Source: Aequorivita sp. CIP111184
GTDB taxonomy: Bacteria; Bacteroidota; Bacteroidia; Flavobacteriales; Flavobacteriaceae
Direction: 5' to 3'
Length of the DNA: 64,000 bases
NCBI RefSeq assembly: GCF_900489465.1
Contig: NZ_UEFQ01000013.1
Span: forward strand, 62,001 to 126,000
Positions 31,001 to 38,324 of the stretch are shown in pieces; within the stretch, counting starts at the first letter, position 1; each line of letters starts with the position of its first letter. The notes under the pieces were generated by a model, which was not told the DNA's origin, did not search any database, and saw only the letters and a list, made by a program, of their open reading frames with translations. Position numbers and translations under genes: made by a program.

Positions 31001-32491
31001 GCCTCAAAAACCTACAACTCAGCATTAGCATATATAGATGATCCTGATCTAAGTGGAACCACCTGCGACAAGTATTATGAGAATAGTGAGTCACTGACTT
31101 TTACCCCAACTGGAGGAAAAATTCGGCTAGTTATAAAAAAGCTAACGGCATCGGGCAGCGAGCCGATATATCTTGACAACATATCAATGACAGTGGGCAC
31201 GGTGCCTTTAATGGATATTGCTTACAATGATCGTGGTCAGAGGCTACAAAAGAAAGTTTATAGCTTAACCAATAACTATACCTATTTTACCTATTATATT
31301 AGGGATGTGGCCGGAACAATAATGGGAATTTATTCTCAGACCGTGAACCAAGCAGGAAGTACTGTGGGCACAGATCCTTCATCAGAGCCATCTTATAGTG
31401 AGCCAGCACTTGAAGAATTGCCTCTGTATGGTAGTGGAAGGATCGGAGTACTTCGTGTTGCTAGCAGTGGGGGTGTTGGAGATACTCCCGATAACTACGT
31501 TTACCAACTTACAGATCACTTGGGCAATGTGAGAGCGGTTATATCTAAAGCGCCTAATGGCACCCCTGTGGTAATTGCACGGACGGATTACTATCCCTTC
31601 GGGATGCCGATGCCAAACCGCAATGTGCAAGGGAGTTATAGGTATGGTTATCAGGGAGAGTTTGCCGAGACCGACCCGGAGACGGGGATGCCAGCCTTTG
31701 AACTTCGCCTATGGGACGCACGTATAGGAAGGTGGCTTACCACCGATCCGTACGAACAACATTTCAGCCCATATATGGGGATGGGGAACAACCCCATATC
31801 AACGGTGGACCCGGACGGTGGTTGTGATGACCCGCCTTGTTGGGACAATGGGGACTATAACGCTGGCAGCTTGGACGAAGTCGTGATTACTGGATCAGGA
31901 GGCGGTAGTTGGGGTGCTGACGGGGCAATAACACTTGGGGGTTTTCAAAGTGCTTTTGCGGGTTCTACAGCTTTATATCAACAAACCTATCCTGAATTTG
32001 CAGGTATGGATTACAATCAAATGGTTGACCAATTCAATACAAATCACGGAGAACGTTTTGAAGAAGAATATGCCTTTCTCGAAGCGGAGCGTATCAGGGC
32101 GGAAAAAGAGGCATTAGCACTACAATTAATGAATTGGGGGCAGTATTATTCAATGGCGAGCATTGCAGGACCCAATTATAACATTCCCAGAGTTCGATTT
32201 GGACCAAGGGTTGGTCCTATTAGGGGAATGAATTTTAACAATCCTAATTCTTTTAAGGGCTTAGGCGCAAAACAAGTTAAGCAACATTTTCAAAAGCACG
32301 GGTGGAGCGTAAAAGAAACGAAAAATGGGTGGAGTGCTACAAACCCCAAAAACCCATCTGATGTATATAAGTTTGTTAAAGGATACAAAGGCTCTTCAGA
32401 CATTCCAGTAATTAAACAAGGCCCGTATCTTAAAAATGGATATAGGCTACCGGACGTTAGAATTCCTTTGTTGGGCAATTCAGTAAAATAA
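28043..32491 (+). CDS. Rhs/YD-repeat protein with variable C-terminal toxin domain
   Basis: A 1482-residue protein with a signal peptide (MNIKNHIIFGIITFCFFFIGSLEAQ), an N-terminal module, YD repeats over about residues 350-1065 ('YDKAGRLTSTTQPKGG', 'YNELGQLVSDAQGQKVYEYN'), a lectin-like insertion around 880-1050, and the Rhs core at about 1150-1260 ('HLGNVRAVI', 'PETGMPAFELRLWDARIGRWLTTDPY'). After DPDGG the sequence becomes unique: a linker 'GSLDEVVITGSGGG' and a tip ending in an alpha/beta domain ('AKQVKQHFQKHGWSVKETKNGWSATNP', about 1410-1482) that faintly recalls a HicA/dsRBD fold. By analogy with Rhs toxins the core encapsulates and releases the tip. The next ORF starts at the base after its stop, as expected for an immunity gene. 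Confidence 0.88.
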   Translation: MNIKNHIIFGIITFCFFFIGSLEAQNFNLPDAPFLGEGGYNQTSGISFDLYGNPVGKGKGYFNSLGKGTQSLSWDVLTGKVWGNQLLYDRQGRPAFRTLSAPTGTNLSYSNTFILNGSGSSYNTTDFDGPGTVVNPLPVNSNSQLGAYYSNGNNSNPYQDVTSYPFVRTIFSRLNPGSQLRLLGGNKISGEWKQSYTFSMPMGNQVQAGHCSSYYFPIDGSTTRVTKTIIRDVHGEDTVIYKDSDGNTLAAARSGVQANPHCDATDLFIGPQGYVDIHIAKNVTEFNVSDFDPIATGGSLKVYNLISEELEGTITSNGSMNVTTGFYRIVVANTLSYSTALNDPQAPVAPVKINHIIDYYDFSFNLYDKAGRLTSTTQPKGGLESTYAYNSLGQLLEANSPDEGNAKFLYRKDGQIRFSQNELQAANGGEFSYTNYDDLGRPIESGIITDKNGPLPPFSGLWVYVDSPTALDNYYKKEVHHTVYDIPDTDLAEIFTTRDCQMIGHHYQQAFVAGNVVQTYTEEPYTSTTWYSYDVLGRVTWIVQKVAGMRCPKTIDYTYHPATGQVVQVDFQQKNSEERFIHRYQYNAAGQLIKVFTSRTGLDNDWKEQASYFYAESGELVRTVIAEDLQGIDFVYNLSGQLKAINHPSLLSANDPGGDGANGIPADVFGLALDYYNGDYARTGTPTPIAKQNIHGTDQFNGNLKGLRYNTQGLGITGGNFQSYMYGYNRNNWLKDATYGLGNIANNNGTYGVNFTPNSNGDYSVSNLTYDANGNILTLKRDGYTDSNGSNNMDDFDYSYTGNRLRGITDSGDNSDTNRYDDLRDQSGNGADNYIYNELGQLVSDAQGQKVYEYNASGLVSRICTFGGGGNPQIIFLQDFSLASNIEANEWNRSLGGDVKIQYFDYIPDNGTNSCAYLNSTYGKSLKLELSNNQNASRLLNVAAGIPHTLDLNVIVDQWDTGQRPAGYTIEIYNSTGPSIPASIPLASKTYNSALAYIDDPDLSGTTCDKYYENSESLTFTPTGGKIRLVIKKLTASGSEPIYLDNISMTVGTVPLMDIAYNDRGQRLQKKVYSLTNNYTYFTYYIRDVAGTIMGIYSQTVNQAGSTVGTDPSSEPSYSEPALEELPLYGSGRIGVLRVASSGGVGDTPDNYVYQLTDHLGNVRAVISKAPNGTPVVIARTDYYPFGMPMPNRNVQGSYRYGYQGEFAETDPETGMPAFELRLWDARIGRWLTTDPYEQHFSPYMGMGNNPISTVDPDGGCDDPPCWDNGDYNAGSLDEVVITGSGGGSWGADGAITLGGFQSAFAGSTALYQQTYPEFAGMDYNQMVDQFNTNHGERFEEEYAFLEAERIRAEKEALALQLMNWGQYYSMASIAGPNYNIPRVRFGPRVGPIRGMNFNNPNSFKGLGAKQVKQHFQKHGWSVKETKNGWSATNPKNPSDVYKFVKGYKGSSDIPVIKQGPYLKNGYRLPDVRIPLLGNSVK
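31586..31824 (+). repeat. Rhs core segment, intact copy of a six-member repeat family
   Basis: About 200-240 bp from 'CCCTTCGGGATGCC' (YPFGMPMPNRN) to the DPDGG codons. Further copies lie at about 33190-33405 (plus) and, inverted, at about 45830-46037, 47165-47390, 48700-48930 and 50265-50490. Two sequence classes exist: 'GEFAETDPETGMPAF' (this copy, 47.3 and 48.8 kb) and 'GQEKD(N/P)ETGMEAF' (33.2, 45.9 and 50.4 kb). These are the probable crossover sites for tip exchange. Confidence 0.85.
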
Positions 32492-32914
32492 ATGGTTCTG
32501 ATGAGTTATATAAGTCAAATCAAAAGCTATATTTTAAATCAAATTAAAGAAGAGGGGGATTTCAATTTGAAATTTGTAATCCCTCATTTTAAAAGGATAA
32601 AATATGACTATACTATTAATGCTCCTCTATTTGATTTTTCAGAGAATTATGCAATAGATGTACCTGACATCAATGAAGTTCAATCAGTTATAGAGACCTT
32701 GTTAAAAGAAAACCCACATCTTGGCTTATTTGAATATGTATCAGAAAAAGGTTTTGGTTATAAATGGAACGACAGTTTAAATATATTAAATGATAGCCGG
32801 TCCCAAAGCGTGCTATTTGATAAAGATACTTACTTAGGGAAAAACAGCAATCCTTATTACATTGGAGAAGTTGCCAACTCTTTAATAGCAGGACGTAATA
32901 AACACAGTAAATAA
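32492..32914 (+). CDS. putative immunity protein of the expressed Rhs tip
   Basis: A 140-residue soluble protein without signal peptide, beginning with the base that follows the Rhs stop codon (TAA ATG). It is acidic and helical with no domain I recognise ('DVPDINEVQSVIETLLKENPHLGLFEYVSEKGFGYKWNDSLNIL'). Position directly after a polymorphic-toxin tip is the standard place for the cognate immunity gene. The lack of a signal suggests that the toxin tip acts in the cytoplasm. A second in-frame ATG lies three codons in (MVLMSYI), so the exact start is uncertain. Confidence 0.65.
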   Translation: MVLMSYISQIKSYILNQIKEEGDFNLKFVIPHFKRIKYDYTINAPLFDFSENYAIDVPDINEVQSVIETLLKENPHLGLFEYVSEKGFGYKWNDSLNILNDSRSQSVLFDKDTYLGKNSNPYYIGEVANSLIAGRNKHSK

Positions 32915-32952
32915 TTTAAATAAAAGGTAGTAATTACAAATTACATTTATTT

Positions 32953-33102
32953 TCAAGCAATAGACTTCAACTTCACGTTTTTAATGAGCGCATCAAGGGT
33001 ATAGAGAATATATTTCCTTTCTTCCTCGCCAAGCTCTGCAATATATTGAAAACCTTTTAAGTAGCTTTGGAATTTTAAAAAGCCCAACATTATCTCTATC
33101 AA
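32953..33102 (-). pseudogene. C-terminal fragment of an XRE-family regulator
   Basis: The minus strand reads '...EIMLGFLKFQSYLKGFQYIAELGEEERKYILYTLDALIKNVKLKSIA' to a TGA stop. The 'EERKYILYTLDALIKNVKLK' ending is, as I recall, the usual C-terminus of short flavobacterial XRE regulators. No HTH part or start codon precedes it. The homology stops where the orphan Rhs cassette begins, so this is debris at a recombination junction. Confidence 0.55.
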
Positions 33103-33196
33103 CAATTTTAAATTAAAAATTCAAATTTTTTTAGTGCTATTATTTTTTGTAGATTTAATCCTCGTTCTTTAACATTATATTGACCCTCCCTTCGGG

Positions 33197-33490
33197 ATGC
33201 CCATGCCCAACCGCAATGTGCAAGGGAGTTATAGGTACGCTTACCAAGGACAAGAAAAGGATAATGAGACCGGGATGGAGGCTTTTGAGCTACGGCTTTG
33301 GGATGCGAGGATTGGTAGATGGTTAAGCCCTGATCCATATGGAGAGTTTTCTTCACCTTACATTGGTATGGCGAACAACCCTTTAAAATACGTAGATATA
33401 GATGGGGGAAGGATTTCCGTCACAGATATAAATGGTAATAGTTATGAATATAAAGATGGCAACTTATATAATACGAAAACTAATAACTAA
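33197..33490 (+). pseudogene. orphan Rhs cassette A, 5' part (core plus start of tip), split by IS91-type element
   Basis: Reads MPMPNRNVQGSYRYAYQGQ... through 'ELRLWDARIGRWLSPDPYGEFSSPYIGMANNPLKYVDIDGG' and then 'GNSYEYKDGNLYNTKT', where the element end CTAATAACTAA begins and gives a stop. The tip start is similar to that of cassette E ('VQYEYRQGKFYDLKTNS'). The rest of the tip resumes at about 35897. Upstream of the core there is no start, signal peptide or YD scaffold, so the cassette was silent even before disruption. Confidence 0.8.
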
Positions 33491-33726
33491 GCATTCGTGT
33501 GGTCGGTACGACCCAACATGAATGCAGTGTTGACTGAACCGGTGTATGTCGGTTTGTCCTTATGGGGATTGGTCTATTTTGGGATGGATTTTCAGGAGTC
33601 GATTTTTTCTGATTTTGGATTGTTGCGCTCTTTTTTTGCTAAGGAACCAATGGACACTGCCCATTTTATAGTCTCTCTTTTCTATTTTCCAGGTTTATCA
33701 GGTCGTTTTCTTCAGTTTTGACCATA

Positions 33727-33750
33727 GGAGTCCCGTTACGTCGGGATTCA
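33727..33750 (-). terminator. hairpin after the IS91-type transposase gene
   Basis: AGTCCCG and CGGGATT pair around a short loop just beyond the transposase stop codon. T-rich sequence follows weakly on the minus strand. It is likely a terminator or part of the element end. Confidence 0.4.
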
Positions 33751-33757
33751 CGTTTTT

Positions 33758-34906
33758 TTATATAGGTCTGTTTAACTGTTTTTTAATTTGCTCTTGCCAG
33801 TGATTGGGTGGTCCACGAGCGGTAAAGGTCGCAACGGTGACAAGGTTTCCTTTTTTGCATGCCGGACACTTGCGGTGCAATAAAGGTGCTGTCTTTGGAA
33901 GCTCCGGTTTGCCGATCGCTATTTGTAATTCAGGAATGACGGTTCTTTTATAATAGCTGCTCAAGATGCCGTAATGCCTGATACGGGTAAATCCCTTGGG
34001 CAGGATGTGCAGCGCGAACCGCCTTATAAACTCGGCATCAGATAACCTGGTCACCGACCTTTTACCGCCATGACGGTACTCCTTTACCATAAACCGTACA
34101 TTTCCATCTTCTAGACTTTTTATCCGATGGTTGCCAATGGCGATCTTATGGGTATAGCGCCCCAAGTATTCTACTACTTGTGAAGGTCCAAAAAATGGAC
34201 GTTTGCAATAGACCACCCAGTTGTGCTTGAACAGGCTTTGGTAAAAAGAAGGAGATTGCTGTGTTCCCAACTCTTTGCGCAGCCCAGCCACAAAACGTGC
34301 CCTAAAGACGGTGCTCATGGCCTTTACGGGGAAGAGGTATTTTCCCTTGTTTTTGGCAGGTTTCCATCCGATACCTATCGGATTGCCAGATTTGGTAATA
34401 CCGCCACCCGGGACAATGCAGTGCAAGTGTGGGTGCAACGACAGGTTCTGCCCCCAGGTGTGCAGGATGGCGATCATTCCCATCTTGGCGCCCAAGAACT
34501 TGGGATTGCCACCAAAATCCCCAATGATACTCCAAGCCGTTTTGAATAAAAGATTGTACACCAACTTTGGCTGGTACAGACATACCTGGTTCAGCTCACA
34601 GGGCAAGGTAAAAACTACGTGGAAGTAAGGAACCTTTAATAAATCTGCCTCTCTAGCTTGTATCCATTGCTCTTTCTTGTGTCCCTGACACTTGGGGCAA
34701 TGGCGGTTACGACAACTGTTGTAGCTGAGGTGAAGCTTTTGACAGGCTGGATTATTGCAACGATCTATATGGCCGCCCAAGGCCGAAGTGCGGCACTTGC
34801 GCAGGGCATGCAGGGTGCGAGCTTGCCAACTGTTGGCACAATAATGGGCAAGGCGTTCCCTGTTGCGCTCCAATACGTGCGCCACTTCATAATCGGGAAA
34901 GGACAT
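33758..34906 (-). CDS. IS91 family transposase (HUH/Y1)
   Basis: A 382-residue protein with an N-terminal zinc-binding region ('CRTSALGGHIDRCNNPACQKLHLSYNSCRNRHCPKCQ'), the HUH motif in 'LHPHLHCIVPGGG' and the catalytic Tyr in 'VEYLGRYTHKIAIGNHR', in the order of the IS91/ISCR family. The C-terminus has another CPACKKG zinc knuckle. This rolling-circle enzyme nicks one DNA strand at the ori end. Full length and apparently intact. It starts three bases after the recombinase stop codon, forming an operon with it. Confidence 0.93.
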   Translation of the reverse strand: MSFPDYEVAHVLERNRERLAHYCANSWQARTLHALRKCRTSALGGHIDRCNNPACQKLHLSYNSCRNRHCPKCQGHKKEQWIQAREADLLKVPYFHVVFTLPCELNQVCLYQPKLVYNLLFKTAWSIIGDFGGNPKFLGAKMGMIAILHTWGQNLSLHPHLHCIVPGGGITKSGNPIGIGWKPAKNKGKYLFPVKAMSTVFRARFVAGLRKELGTQQSPSFYQSLFKHNWVVYCKRPFFGPSQVVEYLGRYTHKIAIGNHRIKSLEDGNVRFMVKEYRHGGKRSVTRLSDAEFIRRFALHILPKGFTRIRHYGILSSYYKRTVIPELQIAIGKPELPKTAPLLHRKCPACKKGNLVTVATFTARGPPNHWQEQIKKQLNRPI

Positions 34907-34908
34907 CG

Positions 34909-35796
34909 CTATTGGTCATAGAGCCTGTCCAGCGGACTGAAAGGCTTTTGCCTACCCGATTGTGCCACATGAAGGTAGATAAGGGTCGTTTGAATGTCTG
35001 CGTGTCCCAAGAGGTCTTTCACGCTCATAATGTCCAGGCCCATTTCCAAAAGATGGGTCGCATAGCTATGGCGTAGGATATGGGCGGTAATCTCCTTTTG
35101 GATACCGCTGCGCTTGCGAGCTTCACGGACACCCCACTGTATTCCTTGTGAGGAAAGTTGTACGGGACTGCCTGTTTTGTCATTGCCCGTAAAGCACCAG
35201 GTGACCGGGTTTTCTGCCAAAAAGTACTTCTTTAGACCACGGATTTGTATCTCGGATAAGGGAACATAGCGATCCTTGCGCCCTTTGCCCTGGCGAACGT
35301 GAATCTGCTTCCTCTCAAAATCTAGATCCCTGCGCTGTAGGTTACGAAGTTCAAAATTACGAAGACCACAGCCATAGAGCATCGCAAGGACCAATCGGTG
35401 CTTGAGTAGTTTTGGAGTGCGAAGCAATTGTTTTATCTCCCTTTGGTTTAATACAACGGGGAGTTTCTTGGGGCGTTCAATGGAAGGAAGTATGACTCGC
35501 ATCTCTTTCATCCCAAAGACACGATAGGCATAGCGCAGTCCATAAACGGTATGTTTGAAAAAACTATCCGATGGGGTTTTGTTCTGGGACTTTAAAACGT
35601 GTAGATAATCTAAGATTTGTTCCTCATCCAAATCAAGTGGACTACAGTTAAAATGGAGGGCGATGTGCGCTAAACAGCGAGCATAGTTGGTAAGAGTACT
35701 CTGGCTTTTGCCAGCAAGTTCAACGGATCGTTTGAGCTTATGGTAGAGTGTTGAAAACTCTGGAACGGAAATAATCGCCCTTTCAATCAGGGTCTT
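34909..35796 (-). CDS. tyrosine recombinase of the IS91-type element, start frameshifted
   Basis: The catalytic domain is complete: Arg in 'YGCGLRNFELRNL', 'AHILRHSYATHLLEMG' (HxxR), 'LGHADIQTTLIYLHV' with the final Tyr. The first candidate start in this frame is TTG at 35631, but the frame continues upstream to about 35796 and encodes a plausible SAM-like core-binding domain ('SVPEFSTLYHKLKRSVELAGKSQSTLTNYARCLAHIALHFN'). An ATG at 35809 is followed by eight A residues and then falls out of frame. With seven A it would read M-K-K-S-K-T-L-I-E and join this frame. So the gene has a homopolymer frameshift, uses slippage, or starts at a non-ATG codon. Paired integrases are known in some IS91-type elements. 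Confidence 0.8.
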   Translation of the reverse strand, partial: KTLIERAIISVPEFSTLYHKLKRSVELAGKSQSTLTNYARCLAHIALHFNCSPLDLDEEQILDYLHVLKSQNKTPSDSFFKHTVYGLRYAYRVFGMKEMRVILPSIERPKKLPVVLNQREIKQLLRTPKLLKHRLVLAMLYGCGLRNFELRNLQRRDLDFERKQIHVRQGKGRKDRYVPLSEIQIRGLKKYFLAENPVTWCFTGNDKTGSPVQLSSQGIQWGVREARKRSGIQKEITAHILRHSYATHLLEMGLDIMSVKDLLGHADIQTTLIYLHVAQSGRQKPFSPLDRLYDQ

Positions 35797-35896
35797 ACTT
35801 TTTTTTCATAACTTTAAATATTAGTATTTCACAATACTTTAAAGGTAGTGAATCGTGATGTAACTGTCTCGTGAAGCTACCTTTAGGTTTAGTTCA

Positions 35897-36468
35897 ACAC
35901 AGTCTATACGGGTAATGATGAGTTTCTTATAGATACTAGAAATGCTCTTACAAAATTAGATTACTCATCTTCTAGGCTTGCCATAGATAACGATGGAAAT
36001 CTAAGCAGAAAAGGAACTATAGTTAACTTGGTTGATTCAAAACAGGTATATAGCCTTATATATGAACGTGGTCAACACCATACGATTACGGGAACGACTA
36101 GGACTAAGATTGATCATAAAACAAGGTTGAGATTACCTGTTAAAGGAAGTGACAATTCTAAGAATAGTCCATACGAAATAATCATTGCTCACGAGTTAGG
36201 TCATCAAATCGCATCCGTGGCTGGAAATAATTCTCCTCTAGTTCGAGCCTACCTAGACACACCATGGTTTACATTCACTAGTGGGGACGGAATTGTTACA
36301 AATGAGAATTTAGAGGAAAATTTTACATTGAATTTTGAAAATTTCTTTAGAAATTTGTTAAATCTTCCTTTAAGAACACATTATATGGTTCAAGACGGTA
36401 TTCCAGTTGAAAAAAGCAGAGTATTTACTGGACCCTTATCTAATCCAATTTTTGTTGATGATAACTAA
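35897..36468 (+). pseudogene. orphan Rhs cassette A, 3' part: M91-like metallopeptidase tip
   Basis: The frame continues cassette A after the IS91-type element ('TVYTGNDEFLIDTRNALTKLDYSSSRLAIDNDGN...') and contains 'EIIIAHELGHQIASVAG', an HExxH zinc-peptidase motif in the same context as cassette E ('YITLAHELGHAYGNVHG'). I place it in the Peptidase M91/NleD-like effector group from the arrangement 'gnlYnt.tn...ytG.D.fl...AL', by pattern. The only in-window start is TTG at 36028, inside the domain. It is non-functional unless the element excises precisely. Confidence 0.78.
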
Positions 36469-36483
36469 CTAAACTAAATTTTT

Positions 36484-37272
36484 ATGAAATCTGTTTATTT
36501 TTATTTATTAATCGCTTTTGCAATTTACTCTTGTAATACTTCAGAAATAGTAAGCAATAGAATTAATAATATCTATAACCCGTTGGGTGTAATTAAATTT
36601 TGAATATTGATTTTTGTCACTTCGAGTGATTTCAGTTGAAAATTAAATAATTTTCAACTGAAATTATATCGAGAAGCGCTGAAAATGAATTTATAAAGGT
36701 TCTCGATACATTTTTTGTTCCATTTCATTCCTCAAAAAACACTCGAACTGACAATATAGGCAATTACACCCAACGGGTATATCTATATTCAAAATTATCC
36801 TCTTCAAAAGAAAAATAAACAAATTAAAGAATTAAATGAATTTAGAAGACAAGTCTTAAGAAACTATATAAAAAGCAACAATTCTGGTCAAATTATTATT
36901 TTAGAAAGAATAGATTTTCAAGGTTTTAATTCTGCTTTAAATGCTAAGTATGTTATATACAATCCATTTAATAAAAAAAAGTCAATATATTATTTAGAAC
37001 CAGGAATATTTGAAAAACTAGATGAGAATAGCTTTTCCGAAAAGACAAGTATTTCTACTTTCAATTTTATACTAAATAAGTATGTAGAGAATCAATTTAA
37101 AATTTTAGATACGATATATCAAAACCCCAATTACAAAGTTAATCACCCTGGATATTATAATTTTTTTGTTTTAGATGATGAATTACAGGTTAAATTTTTT
37201 AAACGTTTCAAAGAATTTGTTGTTGATACAAATTCTTTGGAACAAGTAAATAATGTCCAAAATTTGGAATAA
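36484..37272 (+). pseudogene. immunity lipoprotein of cassette A, interrupted by a MITE
   Basis: Starts M-K-S-V-Y-F-Y with a lipoprotein signal ending YSCN, and is broken after 'NRINNIYN' by the MITE at 36578-36778. Removing the MITE and one 9-bp target copy (210 bp) leaves exactly 193 codons in one frame: '...NNIYIQNYPLQKKNKQIK...' through '...VNNVQNLE' and TAA at 37270-37272. It starts 15 bases after the metallopeptidase-like toxin. Like the immunity genes of cassettes B and E it is a lipoprotein, which suggests protection at the envelope. No family recognised. Confidence 0.82.
36578..36778. mobile_element. 201-bp MITE with 17-bp terminal inverted repeats
   Basis: The termini ACCCGTTGGGTGTAATT and AATTACACCCAACGGGT are perfect inverted repeats, flanked by the 9-bp direct repeat ATATCTATA at 36569-36577 and 36779-36787. 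Inside is a second perfect palindrome (TTTCAGTTGAAAATTA, 36630-36645, and its complement, 36648-36663) and a third imperfect pair (GTCACTTCGAGTG / CACTCGAACTGAC). There is no coding capacity. A transposase making 9-bp duplications must act in trans. None with these ends is in the window. Confidence 0.9.
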
Positions 37273-37652
37273 ACTCCGTAAATAAGATTTATTATATAAA
37301 ATAACTTTCTCAAGAAAAAGATTTCCGTCTCAAAATTTTTAAAATGTGTTAATGGAAATTTGTACAATTTTCGTTTTTACGAAAACAGAAGTCGGTAACA
37401 TGACATTCATTTAAAAACCTAATCAAAACAACCTCTAAGATATTATGGTCATCTTAGGGTAGCTTAAAAGCCTTTGCAACCAAGTTGCCCAAAAGCTTAA
37501 TGTTGTTAGAAATTCTATAGTATCCATACTCTTTTCGACATTAATGAAAGTTTGTGTATATTCTTTCAAGTCAATCTACCACTGAAATTAATATTTAATT
37601 TTCTTGCCCATCCCTATAAAACCAGTATATTTATCACTTAAATTATTCAGTC
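37273..37652. other. gene-free interval between cassette A and the second secretion operon
   Basis: About 380 AT-rich bases. No ORF with convincing composition, no hairpin with T-tract and no repeat shared with other intervals was seen. The promoter of the downstream plus-strand operon is expected here but no clear TTTG/TAnnTTTG pair could be placed. Confidence 0.4.
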
Positions 37653-38324
37653 TTGCGATTTTTGATTTTAATGTTTTTTTTTACTGCGGTTTCCTGTAAG
37701 CCCATACAATATAAACAATCTATAGATGTTTCGTTGCCAGAACTGGGAACACTGGGTATTTATTCCTCCTACGTGCTGGGAAATGACTACCAGCCAAAAA
37801 CAATAGCAGACTTATCGGGACCAATCCGGCTGCAATGGGAAGAAATAAAAATGCAAAAACGAAATATTTTCATCAGAAAAGATTCCCTAAGCCAACCACA
37901 AAAAGACAGTACTCTCGTTTCTTTTAAAATTTTGGACAAGGTGGGATTGCTAAAACAAATCAATGCCGACAAAGACCTAATGAAATATCTTCGCAAGAAC
38001 GAAAAGTATAAATTAGTGTCCCAAGTTACAGTTCATTTTCCAGAAGCTATTTTGCAACAGGTACAATCCTCCGATGAAATCTATTTAACACAAAACAAGA
38101 AAAAAACATTATCACTTAGTCTTTTAAAAAATAACAAAATATTCAACCAGATAGAATTTACTGATGGTAAGATTGTTAAATTCAAAACCACCGAATTCTG
38201 TTGGGGACTTAACAAACGAAGAGAACCAGAGATTTTCGATTTGGTGCCCGAGGGAACCGAATGCAGTGGGGAGACCTATAAATCAGCAAAGAAAGTGGAG
38301 AAGAAAAATGAATTCAAGTTTTAG
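37653..38324 (+). CDS. hypothetical lipoprotein, first gene of second secretion operon
   Basis: A 223-residue protein with a short signal and lipobox (RFLILMFFFTAVSCKP). The start appears to be TTG at 37653, because the only ATG (37671) would leave just eight residues before the lipid-attachment Cys. The mature part is charged, alpha/beta, with three Cys near the end. No recognised domain. It ends one base before the FnIII-like lipoprotein gene, and the whole run to gspF is tightly spaced, so it belongs to the secretion machine. A secretin pilotin is one possibility for a small lipoprotein here; that is inference. Confidence 0.6.
   Translation: MRFLILMFFFTAVSCKPIQYKQSIDVSLPELGTLGIYSSYVLGNDYQPKTIADLSGPIRLQWEEIKMQKRNIFIRKDSLSQPQKDSTLVSFKILDKVGLLKQINADKDLMKYLRKNEKYKLVSQVTVHFPEAILQQVQSSDEIYLTQNKKKTLSLSLLKNNKIFNQIEFTDGKIVKFKTTEFCWGLNKRREPEIFDLVPEGTECSGETYKSAKKVEKKNEFKF

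Larger units (their letters stand above)
33480..35895. mobile_element. IS91-type element with transposase and tyrosine recombinase
   Basis: The element carries an HUH transposase and a tyrosine recombinase, both on the minus strand, and interrupts Rhs cassette A. The left end is CTAATAACTAA followed by a near-perfect palindrome (GCATTCGTGT ... ACATGAATGC around GGTCGGTACGACC). The right end is near 35892-35895, just before GTTC, the complement of the GAAC tetranucleotide used as target by IS91. As expected for this family, no target duplication is seen. The exact ends are placed by where the Rhs homology stops and resumes (within about 10 bp). Confidence 0.8.

Noticed and set aside
28043..32491. 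Type IX secretion sorting domain on the Rhs proteins
   Set aside because: The C-termini of both giant proteins and of the cassettes show no TIGR04183-type beta-strand signature (no terminal 'G.Y.....Gk.. K.vk').
33497..33721. 74-codon ORF at the left end of the IS91-type element
   Set aside because: It lies within the non-coding end of the element, starts with no supporting features and has no recognisable composition or domain.
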